Assembly (NCBI GenBank): GCA_963513935.1
Contig: OY740765.1
Coordinates: forward strand, 150,685,830-150,749,829
Source: Aphrophora alni
Lineage: Eukaryota > Arthropoda > Insecta > Hemiptera > Aphrophoridae
Length of the DNA stretch: 64,000 nucleotides
Direction: 5' to 3'
Part shown: piece by piece, positions 62,250 through 64,000 of the stretch
Numbering within the stretch: the stretch's first letter is position 1
How the letters are laid out: each line of letters begins with the position of its first letter
Translations under genes and position numbers: made by a program
The notes under the pieces: generated by a model
What the model saw: the letters and a program-made list of their open reading frames with translations, nothing else
What the model was told of the DNA's origin: nothing
Databases searched by the model: none

Positions 62250-62255
62250 AATAAA
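62250..62255 (+). terminator. Polyadenylation signal AATAAA of the ADAMTS gene
   Basis: A canonical AATAAA lies 7 nt after the stop codon, with a T/G-containing stretch 15-30 nt further on. Used alone it would give a 3' UTR of only about 30 nt. A second AATAAA at 62404-62409 could give a longer form. Confidence 0.6.
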
Positions 62256-63110
62256 GCCTTTGACTTTGATAATATTGGTTTAATTCATCTTTTAACATAA
62301 TCATAACTTTTCTTACATATACAAACCAAATTCTGTTACTTTTAAAACAAGCAATACTTGTAAAAATTTCAATCACGAAATGAAAAAAAAAAAAAATTTC
62401 CTCAATAAACGGTTGTTATGTGTACACAAACCAAGAACCTTGGTGCCAAGAAGATTTTTACTTATATGTAATAACTGAAAATGATCAACATAGTCATTAC
62501 AATGTCATCTTGATCAGATAGAGAATTTATTGTGGAAAGTTGATTTTTTTTTTTTTTCATTTCTTGAAAATAAGTTAAAGCAATTGTCAAGGTTTATTTA
62601 ACTCATGTTGGACAAGAATGGCAGAACATTGTCTACATTACAAGTTTGCTTTTCAACTTGCATATCTAAATGTGATACCATACGTAATAACAGCAAAAAT
62701 ATACTAAAAAGAACAATGAGAAAACAGGGTAAACAACTAATCAAGAAGCACGCAGAAAACAAAGTTTGGAGAGAAATAGATACAGATTAGGAACCAAATA
62801 GAAAACAATCAATGCAGTTGCTTCTTTCAGTCGTAATACATGATATGACTGCCCACCTAAAAAAAGTATATAATGCCGTTGAGTGAGTGTACCCTTTGCC
62901 ATGAGCAAACCTCCAGATTGGACAAAAAAGAACACCACTGGCAAAAACTGAATGTCAAATAATTTATATCTTTAAAAAACATCACACAGCCTGTATTGGG
63001 ATGCCAGAAAACAGATGGATTGGAGTTTGGATAGTAATCAAACATAACAACACTTACATATCTGCCCTTTATATAATAAAATAATAAGTTTCATGATCGG
63101 AAACTAGTGT
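62256..63110. other. Intergenic sequence downstream of the ADAMTS gene
   Basis: AT-rich DNA with A and T runs (62380, 62550). Several 60-67 aa open frames on both strands show no motif. A second AATAAA is at 62404. Confidence 0.45.
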
Positions 63111-63117
63111 AAAATAA

Positions 63118-63260
63118 ACAGTCCAAAAAATTGTATGATCACCCATCCCCAAAACCAAATGAATTATAACTAATAGCAAAATATGTCAGTTTGATAGTTG
63201 TCAATAAAAAAGTAAAAATTAACCATGGATGCTGTCTTTGAAAAATATTTATATATAGTA
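63118..63260. repeat. Single arm of the 16230 MITE family
   Basis: Shares tcacccatccccaaaa-cca, then atgtcagttt-atagttgtca and ctttgaaaaa with 16270-16400. It lies about 150 bp before a transposase start. Confidence 0.65.
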
Positions 63261-63413
63261 TCTTAAAAAAATGTATATACTATATGAGTAGTTGTCACTA
63301 TAAAACGAAAATAGATAGAAATGGGAAAACCAAATCAGCTGGTAGTTGAAAATATCTGTTCTTCATTAATGTAACTCATTGTTGTCATTTGTGTTATTTA
63401 TTCCATAATAAAG

Positions 63414-64000
63414 ATGGCTGAATTTCAGTTGACTTTTTACCAATATAAGTGAGTTTTGAAGTGTTATTGGAATATTGAGAATGTTAAAGAGATACAAGCG
63501 TTGGGAATGGAATTTGGAACATCACCATCAACTAGAAAAACAATTACAAGAATTCGTGACAAGTTTGAAGTCTATGGAATAGTGGAAAATGTAAGCAGAA
63601 AAACCTTAATGGGTAATGAAACTGTGTCTTCAGTAATGCAGACCATTACACGATCCCCAAAGAAATATCTCAGGGAATGTTTTCGTAAAACTAGTATTAA
63701 AAAAGACAGTGTTCATAGAATTATGCATGCTCATGAATGGAGACCATACATCCTAATCCTAATACATGGATTAGATGAGGACAATCCAGAAAGCAGAGTA
63801 GAGTTTTGTGAATGGTACAAGTATGAAACAAATGAATTCTTTGGTCGGATGGAGCCACCTTTAAAATAAATGGAACAATGAATAGGCATAACTGTGTTTA
63901 CTGGGCTAATGCAAATAATTTTACAGAAGCCTGTATATTTACCAGCCCTAGCAGTATGGTGTAGTCTATCTTCAAGAGCCATTTTTGAGGACTGTCACAA
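63414..64000 (+). pseudogene. IS630/Tc1-mariner-type transposase, runs off the window
   Basis: Starts MAEFQLTFYQYK, stop, VLKCYWNIENVKEIQALGME (helix-turn-helix), then TRIRDKFEVYGIVENVSRK, DSVHRIMHAHEWRPY, HGLDEDNPESRVEFCEW. After a frameshift near 63845 it reads [20 protein letters not shown], the first catalytic Asp region (usually TDEATF), then [13 protein letters not shown] sequence. At least one stop and one or two frameshifts. The C-terminal half is beyond the window. Confidence 0.85.

Noticed and set aside
62605..63045. Small open frames downstream of the ADAMTS gene
   Set aside because: Overlapping on both strands, no motif, and consistent with chance in AT-rich DNA.

Overview
The window is AT-rich animal nuclear DNA, most likely from an arthropod and probably an insect. 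The evidence is GT-AG introns of 0.8-12 kb, an ADAMTS-type gene, and a mixture of Tc1/mariner, pogo/Tigger, piggyBac, hAT-like, Penelope-like, Ty3/gypsy and non-LTR remnants typical of insect genomes. I cannot name the species. There are no bacterial-style genes, operons or CRISPR arrays.

The only host gene I can support is the 3' part of one ADAMTS secreted metalloprotease gene on the + strand (3616-62243). Eleven exons join in one open frame of 660 complete codons plus a stop. In order they encode the end of the metalloprotease domain (third zinc His and Met-turn), the disintegrin-like domain, thrombospondin repeat 1 (TSR1), the cysteine-rich domain, the spacer, and TSR2-TSR4. The 5' exons, including the first two zinc His residues, lie upstream of the window. 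A polyadenylation signal begins 7 nt after the stop codon.

The ten introns are filled with mobile-element remains. 3.7-16.0 kb: degenerate IS630-type transposase, SINE, gag fragment, mariner with intact ends, foldback element holding a 5S rRNA segment, pogo-type transposase. 16.2-19.0 kb: inverted-repeat MITE with a 52-A tract. 19.1-24.7 kb: piggyBac pseudogene joined to a Penelope-like GIY-YIG fragment, and a foldback insertion. 24.9-30.5 kb: a long-TIR transposon carrying a nested TTAA element, and another Penelope fragment. 30.6-42.2 kb: a ~1 kb degenerate minisatellite, hAT-like pseudogene, Penelope RT fragment, SINE, TTAA element. 42.3-57.2 kb: piggyBac, IS630-type, Tigger, non-LTR RNase H and gypsy remains. 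57.5-61.7 kb: foldback, 257-bp tandem duplication, non-LTR RT fragment. 62.3-64.0 kb: intergenic repeats and the start of another transposase.

The most interesting signal is a hammerhead-ribozyme-like motif found at least seven times on both strands: CTGANGA, a short hairpin, GAAA(C), a very short stem III, then a UH cleavage-type site. The pairing arms differ between copies but most remain complementary, and one copy lies in the 3' tail of the Penelope-like fragment. The cleanest copy (33947-33991, minus strand) lies in a 121-bp insertion flanked by 12-bp direct repeats. I interpret these as Penelope-associated hammerhead variants, some decayed. All but the most decayed copies carry one extra nucleotide before stem II, which is the main caveat.
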